From: Thermoplasmata archaeon
GTDB taxonomy: Archaea > Thermoplasmatota > Thermoplasmata > Thermoplasmatales > Thermoplasmataceae
Assembly: GCA_021806235.1 (NCBI GenBank)
Contig: JAJZXU010000026.1
Location: forward strand, 62,001 to 126,000
Direction: 5' to 3'
DNA: 64,000 nucleotides
Made by a program: the position numbers and the translations under genes. Of this stretch, positions 16,720 to 25,205 are shown piece after piece; the first letter of the stretch is position 1, and each line of letters starts with the position of its first letter. The notes under the pieces are model-generated. The model saw only the letters and a list, made by a program, of their open reading frames with translations, was not told where the DNA came from and did no database searches.

Positions 16720-17457
16720 TTATTTTTTAAAGAATTTATCTATTCTACCCCTTGTTTCATTATCTGAAAATAATAATCCAAATACTGTAGCCTCATAATC
16801 TATTGATAAATCCAGATTTGTATCAAAGCTTTTATTAACAACTCTCTTTGCGAGTTTTACAGTATTTAATGGTTTTTCCTTTATTATTTTTGCTATTCTC
16901 AATGCCTCATTTTCGGGATTATCTGAAATTATGTCAACTAAACCGAATTCATACGCCTTTTTTGCATCAACTTTTTCACCGGTTAAAATCATGTACAGTG
17001 CCCTATTTCTGCCGATAACCTTTGATAATATCACATTTCCACCGGCACCTGCATTTATTCCTATATTTATTTCGGGTTGTCCCAGTATTGCCTTTGTGTT
17101 GCATATCCTTATATCCGTTGATAATGATAATTCCAATCCACCACCAAGGACATATCCGTTTAAAACAGATATTACCGGCAGATCATAATCCCTAAAATAT
17201 TTTAATAATTCATTCAATTTTAAATGAAAATTATATGCGTTTACCGGGTCAAGGTTTTTAAACTGGTTTATATCTGCACCGGCGGAAAAGTTCTTTTTCC
17301 CCCCAATTATTATTACATTTACCTTATTTTTCAAATCGTCCATGGAACCCATAATTTCATTTACCATCTCTACTGTAACCGTATTCAATTTGTTTTCCCT
17401 GTTAAAATATATAAATCCTATTCCATCATCAATTTTTATATCAATACTTTCCATCAT
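16720..17457 (-). CDS. Enoyl-CoA hydratase/isomerase family protein
   Basis: A 245-residue crotonase-fold protein. The oxyanion-hole motifs FSAGADI and NGYVLGGGLELSL are present, followed by LGQPEINIGINAGAGG, which includes the catalytic glutamate region (QPEINIG) used by hydratases. The likely reaction is hydration of trans-2-enoyl-CoA to 3-hydroxyacyl-CoA, or a related CoA reaction. No other beta-oxidation gene is in the window. Two consecutive ATG codons at the start (MMESI) leave one residue of uncertainty. Confidence 0.85.
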   Translation of the reverse strand: MMESIDIKIDDGIGFIYFNRENKLNTVTVEMVNEIMGSMDDLKNKVNVIIIGGKKNFSAGADINQFKNLDPVNAYNFHLKLNELLKYFRDYDLPVISVLNGYVLGGGLELSLSTDIRICNTKAILGQPEINIGINAGAGGNVILSKVIGRNRALYMILTGEKVDAKKAYEFGLVDIISDNPENEALRIAKIIKEKPLNTVKLAKRVVNKSFDTNLDLSIDYEATVFGLLFSDNETRGRIDKFFKK

Positions 17458-17544
17458 TATATATAATTTATAATATAATATATTTTTTTGTCTGGAAATT
17501 ACCCCATAAAAAATTATATAATGTGGATACTGTTATCTATAAAT

Positions 17545-18732
17545 ATGGATGTAAATAAATATATGGCTGATGTAATGGAATATAATGATAGAATGATAGA
17601 GATAAGAAGAAAAATACATGAAAACCCAGAGTTATCATATAATGAATTTCAGACGACAAAACTGATTGCAGAAACATTAAAATCATTCAATATTGAGGTT
17701 AAAGAAAATGTTGGGGGTACAGGCATTGTTGGTTTATTGAGAGGTACGGAGGGAAAAACAACCATAGGCTTAAGGGCAGATATGGATGCTTTGCCGGTTA
17801 CAGAGGAAACAGGCGTTGCATATGCGTCAAAAAATAAGGGCATTATGCATGCATGTGGCCATGACACCCATGTGGCAATGCTGTTATGTGCAGCGTATGT
17901 CCTGTCAAAACATAGAGAGGAATTAAGAGGGAACATAAAGTTTTTATTCCAGCCTGCAGAGGAAGATGGCGGTAGAGGTGGGGCACTGCCAATGATTGAA
18001 GCCGGTGCACTGGAAAACCCACATGTTGACCATGTTTTTGGATTGCACATATTAAATGACTTTCCCATAGGGACGATAGCACTGAAACCCAGGGCTGAAA
18101 TGGCATGTCCAGATTCATTGAAGATAATATTGCATGGCAGGGGTGGCCATGGGTCTGATCCCGCCAATACAATAGACCCTATATTTATAGGAACACAGAT
18201 AATAAATGCAATATATGGGATCAGATCAAGATATATAGACCAGAGAGACCCGGTAACAATATCTATATGCTCATTACATTCCGGCACAAAGGACAATATA
18301 ATCCCGGATGATTTAATAATGGAAGGAACAATAAGAACATTTAATGAAAATATAAGGTTAAAAATAAAAAAATCAATAAATGATATGGTAAAAAATATCT
18401 CACTTGCATACGGTGCAACCGCAGAAATATCCTTTAAAAATGATGCTTATCCTGTGACATATAATGATCCGGAGATAACCGGGGAAGTAATAAAATTATT
18501 ATCTGGCATAAGGGGAATAAAGGTTGTGGATTCTGGACTTTTACTGGGTGGTGAAGACGTTTCAAGGTTTCTAGATAAAGCTCCTGGAACCTATTATCTC
18601 CTTGGAACAAAAAACGATGCAAAGGGATTAATATATTCAAATCACAGTTCAAAATTCAATGTTGATGAGGACTATCTAAAATTCGGATCACTGGCACATA
18701 TTGATGTTGCAATGTACTTTGCAAATAAATAA
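17545..18732 (+). CDS. M20-family amidohydrolase/carboxypeptidase
   Basis: Zinc-type hydrolase of peptidase family M20D (aminoacylase/carboxypeptidase Ss1/indole-acetyl-amino-acid hydrolase group). Motifs are GLRADMDALPVTEETG, HACGHDTHVAMLL with metal and catalytic residues, and FQPAEEDGGRGG with the catalytic Glu pair. The dimerisation-domain motif HGRGGHGSDP and the C-terminal GGEDVSRF are also present. The reading frame is open from 17488, but the ATG at 17545 gives a normal 395-residue family length. It likely removes N-acyl or C-terminal groups from small amides and peptides; no substrate is implied by the neighbours. Confidence 0.88.
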   Translation: MDVNKYMADVMEYNDRMIEIRRKIHENPELSYNEFQTTKLIAETLKSFNIEVKENVGGTGIVGLLRGTEGKTTIGLRADMDALPVTEETGVAYASKNKGIMHACGHDTHVAMLLCAAYVLSKHREELRGNIKFLFQPAEEDGGRGGALPMIEAGALENPHVDHVFGLHILNDFPIGTIALKPRAEMACPDSLKIILHGRGGHGSDPANTIDPIFIGTQIINAIYGIRSRYIDQRDPVTISICSLHSGTKDNIIPDDLIMEGTIRTFNENIRLKIKKSINDMVKNISLAYGATAEISFKNDAYPVTYNDPEITGEVIKLLSGIRGIKVVDSGLLLGGEDVSRFLDKAPGTYYLLGTKNDAKGLIYSNHSSKFNVDEDYLKFGSLAHIDVAMYFANK

Positions 18733-18805
18733 TTATAATGCTATTTTAAATAATCTTATAATATAAAAATTAAATTAATAAACATTATTAATTCTGGTTT
18801 AAAAC

Positions 18806-20275
18806 CTATATTTGTTCTGTATTTTCCGTTGCTTCAGGCATTTTTTCCGATGCATTTTTAACGCCGTTTAAATTATTATGATCAAACATTTTTGTTATAT
18901 CCTCAACAGACTTTCCCTTTGTTTCAGGCATTATTATAAAGAACGTTACCGCGGCCATTACCGATAATATACCGAAAACTGCCATTGTGTAACCCAGGCC
19001 AATAGTTACATGCATTACAGGGAATATTTCAATTACTGCAAAATTGGATATCCAGTCGACAAAGGCTATTAAAGATGCATATAACCCCCTGTATCTTGTG
19101 GGGAAATATTCTCCCTGGATGATCCAGCCAGTACCCCCAACACCGAAAGCAAAGAATACTATAAACCCGGCAAAACCTATTAATAAACCCACATTTATAT
19201 GCAGCAGGTATAATGCCGTTCCAAGGAAATCAAAAAATGCCATGCCGGAGAAACCCAATAATGCCAGTGGTCTCCTTCCATAGGAATCTATTAACCTAAA
19301 ACCTATTAATGTTGCTACAACATTTATAATTGCCAGTATTGAAGAAGCCGCAATCGCAAATATTGCAGATGGCACAGCCGCCGTTGATGATGGTATTAAA
19401 TGTAAACTTGATATTACTGTGGGCCCATAATAAAATGGCACATTTATTCCGGTAATCTGCTGGAACATCATAAACAGACCAACTATGATAAATGCCCTTT
19501 TAATCCCCGGTGTTTCCCTTATTTTTTTATCCAGTGAAACCAAAAAATCATGGCTTCTTTTTAAATCTTCTTTTCCTGCATTTACACCCAATATTTTTAA
19601 TGCGCCAATAGCCCTATCATATTTTTCATGCAGTATTAACCATCTAGGTGATTCTGGCATATGAAATCTGTAAAACAGTCCAATAAATGACGGTATTGCC
19701 GCTACACCCAGCAATACTCTCCAGTCAACGACATAGGACAGTCCCGGTGCTATATAGAATATCAGCATTCCCATAATATATGCACCCATGATACCCCAGG
19801 TAATCATCCACTGCTGCATCATCGATAATTTCCCTCTTCTTTTAGCAGGGGCATATTCGGCTATGTACGCCGTTGCTATTGCGGAATCAGCACCCACTGC
19901 AATACCTATGAACGTCCTTGATATTAACAGCATTGCAAGGTTTATAGTTATTCCGGATAATACAGCGCCTATTGTATATATAAGTGCATCAGCGATTAAC
20001 AGGTACTTCCTTCCAAACCTATCCGTTAAAGCCGCCGCTATTAATGCACCTACAGCTGCACCTAAAGAGGCGCCTGCCACCAGATACCCTGTAATAAATG
20101 GGTTTAGATTTGATGAATAAAATGGTATAAATTCCAGTGCAGTCCCTATATTTGATGTATCATAACCAAACAAAAAACCACCCAGTGTAGCAAGTATTGT
20201 GATTGACCAGTAAAATTTATTTGTTATTTTTCCGTTCAGCTGGCTCAATATCGGATCATTATTTTCTGTCTCCAT
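18806..20275 (-). CDS. MFS sugar transporter
   Basis: A 489-residue protein with twelve predicted membrane segments. It bears the sugar-porter signatures DRFGRK after the second segment, PESPRWL before the central loop, and DSYGRRP and PETKGKS in the second half. The GYLVAGASLGAAVGAL segment and QQITGINVPFYYGP are typical of the sugar/H+ symporter family. The C-terminal tail is hydrophilic and acidic. Proton-coupled sugar uptake would suit an extreme acidophile with a large inward proton gradient. It is a single gene with a divergent promoter region on its right. Confidence 0.9.
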   Translation of the reverse strand: METENNDPILSQLNGKITNKFYWSITILATLGGFLFGYDTSNIGTALEFIPFYSSNLNPFITGYLVAGASLGAAVGALIAAALTDRFGRKYLLIADALIYTIGAVLSGITINLAMLLISRTFIGIAVGADSAIATAYIAEYAPAKRRGKLSMMQQWMITWGIMGAYIMGMLIFYIAPGLSYVVDWRVLLGVAAIPSFIGLFYRFHMPESPRWLILHEKYDRAIGALKILGVNAGKEDLKRSHDFLVSLDKKIRETPGIKRAFIIVGLFMMFQQITGINVPFYYGPTVISSLHLIPSSTAAVPSAIFAIAASSILAIINVVATLIGFRLIDSYGRRPLALLGFSGMAFFDFLGTALYLLHINVGLLIGFAGFIVFFAFGVGGTGWIIQGEYFPTRYRGLYASLIAFVDWISNFAVIEIFPVMHVTIGLGYTMAVFGILSVMAAVTFFIIMPETKGKSVEDITKMFDHNNLNGVKNASEKMPEATENTEQI

Positions 20276-20511
20276 AATATTTTAAGTTTGTTATAATATA
20301 TAAATTTTTATAATTTTTGGTTATAATGCTCATTTTTTTATATATTTTACGCAATAAAATTCATTTATTAAATATTAATGTGTCATTTTTAAGAAAAATT
20401 TATATATTTTTATTAACTTATCATGTTTCTGCTGGTATTTATACGTTTTTAACTGGAAATTACATTTACATGCGTCAAAATTCATTTATATAAAAGTAAT
20501 ATGCACATATA

Positions 20512-20925
20512 ATGGAATTTAAGAGGGAAATAACAATAAATTGCGATAAAAATAGGCTGTGGGATTTAGTGAAGGACTATAAAAAAAGACCAGAATTCTG
20601 GCATGGAACGAGGTCTATAGAAAAAATAGATAATTTTTATTATATTCAGTTTGCTTTTCCCGGAAGGGGTAAAATGTCAATGGAAATAAACGATAATAAT
20701 TATACGATGAGAGAAGATTATTTAAAGGGCCCATTTACAGGATATATCACAACAAAAATAGAGGATAATGGTAAAATAAGGTTAATTTCTGAATGGAACA
20801 TAAAATTATCACCGTCATTAAAGTTATTTACAAAGAAATTGCAGGGACATTTTGAAACAGGTACAGAGGATGCCCTGAATAGAATAAAGAACTATCTGGA
20901 AGGTACATCAAACGTTAAATCATAA
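20512..20925 (+). CDS. SRPBCC (Bet v 1-like) domain protein
   Basis: A 137-residue protein of the START/Bet v 1-like SRPBCC fold. The N-terminus KREITINCDKNRLWDLVKDY is the typical first strand and helix, and the C-terminus ends in a long amphipathic helix (FETGTEDALNRIKNYL). These proteins bind hydrophobic ligands or act as cyclases or CoxG-like factors. No substrate can be inferred. The TATA-like sequence TTTATATAAAAG lies about 20-30 bases before the ATG. Its 3' end overlaps a small cysteine-rich frame on the opposite strand by 34 bases. Confidence 0.78.
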   Translation: MEFKREITINCDKNRLWDLVKDYKKRPEFWHGTRSIEKIDNFYYIQFAFPGRGKMSMEINDNNYTMREDYLKGPFTGYITTKIEDNGKIRLISEWNIKLSPSLKLFTKKLQGHFETGTEDALNRIKNYLEGTSNVKS

Positions 20926-21053
20926 TTGTGCTTTATAAATCCCTGGCAACAGTCTAAAAATACCGTATGCCCGCATACAGGGCATGCGGAATAATGCCTG
21001 TACAGGTAGCATTTCTCGCATGTACAGCTTTCATTCATACAATCACTACACAT
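20892..21053 (-). CDS. Small cysteine-rich (zinc-ribbon-like) protein
   Basis: A 53-residue frame with nine cysteines, in the order CSDC, CTCEKC, CPVC and CC, plus several histidines. It has no membrane segment. The spacing of CEKC and CPVCGH looks like a rubredoxin or treble-clef-like metal site. The cysteine-rich part is 5' of the overlap; the last twelve or so codons overlap the 3' end of the SRPBCC gene on the other strand. A/T-rich sequence at 21054-21090 could hold the promoter. I support coding by the dense, regular cysteine pattern in an otherwise AT-rich spacer; function is unknown. Confidence 0.55.
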   Translation of the reverse strand: MCSDCMNESCTCEKCYLYRHYSACPVCGHTVFLDCCQGFIKHNYDLTFDVPSR

Positions 21054-21162
21054 ATTTTGATATCTTACAGTATTATTAAATATTTATTATACATTTTGCG
21101 CTAAAAACCTTTTATTAAACGCTGTTAAAAAAGGATATATACAATATTCACATGAAATATAT

Positions 21163-21975
21163 ATGAGAACATTAAAAATGTTTACCGGTGATGAAATAAC
21201 TATAAAGGACAATCTGGATAAAATTGTTTCTTTCAGTCCGGCTGTTACAGAAACCTTATTTCTATTAGGCCTTGGAGATAAAATAATTGCAGATTCGGCA
21301 TTCTGTGCAAGGCCCGATGAAGCTAAAAATAAAAGAAAACTTGCAAGTTATTCAACTACGAGAAACGATATACTGGCAAACCTGGATCCGGATATAATTT
21401 TAACGGTGAGTGGTTACCAGGAAAAACTTTTCAATAATTTAAGAGATTTTAACGCATACGTTTTTGAACTGCCCTCCTCAATGCATGGAATTTTAGATTT
21501 AATTTCCAGAGTAGGAATAGTTGTTAACAAAAAGGAAGAATCGAAGGAGCTTGAATACAGATTGATGGGATATGAAAAGAAGATAAATGTGAATAAATGG
21601 TATAAAACATATTTTGAAATAGATTTAGGTGGTCCTGTAACATTCGGGTCAATGAGTTATATTACCGACTCACTTTTTTTGATGGGTTTTGATACAATAT
21701 ACAGAGATTATGACAGTGAATGGGTTATGCCGGATTTTGATTATGTTAAAAAAATGAATCCTGATGTTATAATATACGAGCATAAGATGTATAGAAATTT
21801 TAATGAAAATGACATGGAAAATCTAATAAATAAAAGGGGCTGGAATAATATCAGTGCCGTTAAAAACAATAAAGTATATATCACACCGGGAAAACTGGAT
21901 TTTTTTGCACATCACGGGCCATCATTTTTCACGGATGTTATACCCTGGACAGTAAATATATATAATTCACTGTAA
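21163..21975 (+). CDS. BtuF-like periplasmic-binding-fold protein without signal peptide
   Basis: The 270-residue protein has the class III substrate-binding fold of cobalamin/iron-siderophore binding proteins. The first lobe carries DKIVSFSPAVTETLFLLGLG and NLDPDIILTVSGYQEKL; the second carries MNPDVIIYEHKMYRN and VYITPGKLDFFAHHGP. Such proteins normally have a lipoprotein or Sec signal and sit beside permease and ATPase genes. Here there is no hydrophobic N-terminus (it starts MRTLKMFTGDEITIKD) and no transporter gene nearby, so it is probably cytoplasmic. Roles in intracellular binding or trafficking of a corrinoid or metal complex are possible. The start codon fits an A/T-rich promoter. 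Confidence 0.82.
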   Translation: MRTLKMFTGDEITIKDNLDKIVSFSPAVTETLFLLGLGDKIIADSAFCARPDEAKNKRKLASYSTTRNDILANLDPDIILTVSGYQEKLFNNLRDFNAYVFELPSSMHGILDLISRVGIVVNKKEESKELEYRLMGYEKKINVNKWYKTYFEIDLGGPVTFGSMSYITDSLFLMGFDTIYRDYDSEWVMPDFDYVKKMNPDVIIYEHKMYRNFNENDMENLINKRGWNNISAVKNNKVYITPGKLDFFAHHGPSFFTDVIPWTVNIYNSL

Positions 21976-22082
21976 GAACCTATTTTTATAATTTTTAATG
22001 TACTATCCTTTTTAACTCCTGTATCATTTCACTTAATATCATATGTTATTAATATCAGAAATTATATTTACAGGCATAACAG

Positions 22083-22895
22083 TTATTTTCTTATTATATC
22101 TCTTATTTTACTGTATTCATTTTCACCAAGGTCAATATTCAGGGATGTTATTATATCGTTTATATGTGATATTTTTGATGCTTTCGGTATTGGTATCGAT
22201 TTTTTCTTCAGATAAGCAAGTGAACACTGTATTTTTGACATGCCAAGTGATTTTGAGACATAATCAATTTTTTTACTTATTCTTCCGTGGTTCAATGGAG
22301 AATAACCGATTACCTTTATATTATTCCTTTCACAGAACGGTATCAGATCATCCTCGATATAATAATTTTCGAGATTGTACTCGACCTCATCTGCAATTAT
22401 TTTTCCGGTTTTAATATTATTCATGGCATCCATAAGCCCGGCAATATCGAAATTGCTCACACCTATATTTTTTATTAAACCCATTTCCAGCAGTTCATCC
22501 ATCGCATTAAGTGTTTCCTTAACCGGAATTTTTGGATTTGGCCAGTGAATAAGGTATAAATCAATATAATCCGTGCTTAACCTCTTTAGGGATGCCTTTG
22601 CTGATCTGATCACATCATCATAATGTAAATGTGTCGACCATACCTTTGATATAATAAAAATCTCATTTCTATTAAAATCCTTTATAGCTTTTCCTACAAG
22701 TTCCTCAGAATGGCCATCTCCATAATATTCTGCAGTATCAATTAAATTTATCCCATTTTTTACTGCATATTTTATGGATTCAATATCATCATGGTCATTT
22801 TTATAATCAGGTGAACTTTTACCACCAGTGCCATAGGTACCCAGGCCTATACCTGAAACCTTCACATCACCTATTTTAACCAATTCCAACACCAT
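22083..22895 (-). CDS. Aldo/keto reductase
   Basis: NADPH-dependent oxidoreductase with a TIM-barrel. The Asp-Tyr pair lies in GINLIDTAEYYGDGHSEELVG, the catalytic Lys in IISKVW and the catalytic His in LIHWPNP. The C-terminal IPIPKASKISHI supplies the cofactor-binding loop. I begin at the ATG at 22895, which gives 270 residues and has TTTATAAT about 25 bases upstream. The frame is open to an ATG at 22943, but that part is not family-like. It is paralogous to the reductase at 40037-40885. Substrate is unknown; sugars or aldehydes are the usual targets. Confidence 0.87.
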   Translation of the reverse strand: MVLELVKIGDVKVSGIGLGTYGTGGKSSPDYKNDHDDIESIKYAVKNGINLIDTAEYYGDGHSEELVGKAIKDFNRNEIFIISKVWSTHLHYDDVIRSAKASLKRLSTDYIDLYLIHWPNPKIPVKETLNAMDELLEMGLIKNIGVSNFDIAGLMDAMNNIKTGKIIADEVEYNLENYYIEDDLIPFCERNNIKVIGYSPLNHGRISKKIDYVSKSLGMSKIQCSLAYLKKKSIPIPKASKISHINDIITSLNIDLGENEYSKIRDIIRK

Positions 22896-22972
22896 ATAAA
22901 TAATTCCATAACAATTATAAACATTTTTATTAGGAAATAGCACGTATAAAAATTAAATATAGTAAAAATAGG

Positions 22973-23380
22973 TTATGAACTATTTTTATTGAAGGATGAA
23001 CCTATTAACAACCCCACTATTGCTATAACAAATATTATCACGAATGTTAAAATAATTATAAGGTAGAACGGTATGCCGGCCATATCAGATGCTATGGTAG
23101 CACCCCTTATCCTTGTGCTGTATGATGGTAGTAAAACCATATAAACGCCTATTACAGAGGATATTCCGGATAATGCTATATATACAGTATGCCTTACCAT
23201 AAAATACCTATTAAAATGGTGGGGTATAATCTGTAAATACCAGTAACCATAATAACTGAGCAAAAATGCAGTTGCCAGGGGCCATATTGAAAATGAAATC
23301 ATTGATAATATAACAGTAGCAACAATTAAACCTGCTATAAGTCTTTTTCTGGATGAAAAAACCCTCATAACTATTAACAT
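22973..23380 (-). CDS. Small integral membrane protein, unknown
   Basis: A 135-residue protein with a basic N-terminus (SSRKRL). About four hydrophobic segments lie near residues 14-30, 33-50, 66-84 and 103-126. A conserved-looking IIPHHFNRYFMVRH loop lies between segments two and three. I recognise no family. It lies between the aldo/keto reductase and polX on the same strand, but with a 77-base gap to the former. Its start at 23380 is separated from polX by 38 bases, so it may be co-transcribed with polX. Confidence 0.65.
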   Translation of the reverse strand: MLIVMRVFSSRKRLIAGLIVATVILSMISFSIWPLATAFLLSYYGYWYLQIIPHHFNRYFMVRHTVYIALSGISSVIGVYMVLLPSYSTRIRGATIASDMAGIPFYLIIILTFVIIFVIAIVGLLIGSSFNKNSS

Positions 23381-23418
23381 TGGGTTTATTTAAAGTTTTT
23401 TTACTGAACAGAACATAA

Positions 23419-25137
23419 TTATTTTTTCAGGAACTTTATTAAATTGTTTAAATCCATGGTATTGATTGCCCTGTTTTTTGTTAACCATCCCCGTCTGGCG
23501 GTACCAACACCGAGTTCCATAAAATCATATCCATGGATATTGTGTGAATCTGTATCTATAGAATAATATATATTATATTTCGATGTTTTTAAAATATTTT
23601 CATCGTTGAGGTCAAGCCTTTTAGGCGATGCATTGATTTCCATGGCAGTTTTATACTTTTCACAGTATTCTGCAATTTTATTGAGGTCAGTATCATATGG
23701 TGGTCTTTCATTGATCAATCTTCCGGTGGGATGCCCGAGAATATTGATTTTATTGGTTTTAATTGCGTTTATAATTCTATCAGTCATATCCTCCTCCGGC
23801 ATATTTATGCCGGTATGTACCGAGGCAACCACGCAATCTATTTTATTCAAAGTTTCATCTTCCAGATCCAGTGAACCATCCTTCAAAATATCAACCTCTG
23901 CACCCTTTAATATTTTTATTTTATATTTTTTACTGATTTCATCGATTTTATCGAAATATTCCATGAACCGGTCATCACTCATGCCATTGGCCACCTTTAA
24001 ACTCTTTGTGTGGTTTGTTACTGCAATATAAATATAATTTTTATTGATTGCCGCTTCCACCATTTCTGCAGTGGTGTTTAATCCATCACTTTCCACGGTA
24101 TGCACATGCAAATCCCCCTTAATGTCATTAAGTTCTATGAGTTTTGGGATTCTGTGTTGCAGGGCAAGTTCTATTTCACCGCGGTTCTCACGCATCTCTG
24201 GGGGAATATAGTCCATATTTAATTTATTATAAATAAATTTTTCATCACAGTCATATGCAATATTTTTATCGTTATAAAATAAACCATATTCACTCAGTTT
24301 ATAATTATTATCTATGCTGATCTTTCTGAGTTTAATATTATGGTCTTTGTTTCCAGTGAAATACTGCATGGCTGCACCGAAACTGTGGTTATCTATTACC
24401 CTGAGGTCGCAGGTTATACCAATATTCAGCAATACTGTTGTTTTCGTATCGCCCTTTACAACTACTGATTTAACATCTGGAAATTCCGTAAATAGATCCA
24501 TAACACTTTTATTATCACCGGATGTTGCCAGTATGTCGATGTCCCCGATTGTTTCCCTCATCCTTCTGGTGGATCCAGCAATCATACACTGTTTTATTAA
24601 ATCACTATTTTTCAGGTATTTAACGATCTTTTTTCCCTCAGTTAGCCCATCGTATAATAAAATCCTGCTACCCAGTGAATCTAACATGGAAATATTTTTC
24701 AGTATGAGGTTTTCACTCTTTTCCCCGAACCCCGGTATACCCCGTATTCTATGGTTCTCTGCAGCCTTTTTTAAGTCATCCAGGTTTTTGATTCCGAGTT
24801 TACTGTATAATATTATTGCCTTTTTTGGTCCAAACCCCTCTATTTTGAATAAATTTTGAAAATCTATGGGATATTTATCCTTAATTTCCTCATATTTTTG
24901 TATTTTTCCAGTTTTTAAATATTCAATGATGTGGCTGGCAATGCCCCTGCCAACACCGGGTATTTTCATGAGGCCGCTGATACCCTCCTTACTGTATATA
25001 TCTGAAACATCCACGGACATCGAACCTATGGCTCTTGCAGCTTTTTCATATGCCAGTCCCTCGAATTTCGATTTCTCATCGGCACTTAAAATGTCATATA
25101 AATTTTCAAATATATCTGCTATTTCCTTGTTGGACAT
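23419..25137 (-). CDS. polX: Family X DNA polymerase with PHP domain (PolX)
   Basis: A 572-residue PolX as in bacteria and some archaea. Helix-hairpin-helix repeats occur at 55-75 (MKIPGVGRGIASHI), near 97-110 (KIEGFGPKKA) and near 132-141 (RGIPGFGEK). The nucleotidyltransferase core has Asp199 and Asp201 in GDIDIL, with a third aspartate in TCDLRVI at 244. The C-terminal PHP phosphoesterase domain starts with GDLHVHTVESDG, His344 and His346. Such enzymes fill short gaps in base-excision repair and can proofread or remove 3' ends with the PHP domain. The order HhH-NT-PHP and full length suggest an intact enzyme. Confidence 0.93.
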   Translation of the reverse strand: MSNKEIADIFENLYDILSADEKSKFEGLAYEKAARAIGSMSVDVSDIYSKEGISGLMKIPGVGRGIASHIIEYLKTGKIQKYEEIKDKYPIDFQNLFKIEGFGPKKAIILYSKLGIKNLDDLKKAAENHRIRGIPGFGEKSENLILKNISMLDSLGSRILLYDGLTEGKKIVKYLKNSDLIKQCMIAGSTRRMRETIGDIDILATSGDNKSVMDLFTEFPDVKSVVVKGDTKTTVLLNIGITCDLRVIDNHSFGAAMQYFTGNKDHNIKLRKISIDNNYKLSEYGLFYNDKNIAYDCDEKFIYNKLNMDYIPPEMRENRGEIELALQHRIPKLIELNDIKGDLHVHTVESDGLNTTAEMVEAAINKNYIYIAVTNHTKSLKVANGMSDDRFMEYFDKIDEISKKYKIKILKGAEVDILKDGSLDLEDETLNKIDCVVASVHTGINMPEEDMTDRIINAIKTNKINILGHPTGRLINERPPYDTDLNKIAEYCEKYKTAMEINASPKRLDLNDENILKTSKYNIYYSIDTDSHNIHGYDFMELGVGTARRGWLTKNRAINTMDLNNLIKFLKK

Positions 25138-25205
25138 AAAAATATATATTAACTATAATAATAAATTTATTGATAATTATAAATAATGTATATCAATATT
25201 AAATA

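Noticed and set aside
17461-17544. N-terminal extension of the M20 amidohydrolase from ATG 17488.
   Set aside because: The first 19 codons are hydrophobic and overlap the promoter-like A/T run; the family starts at the ATG at 17545.
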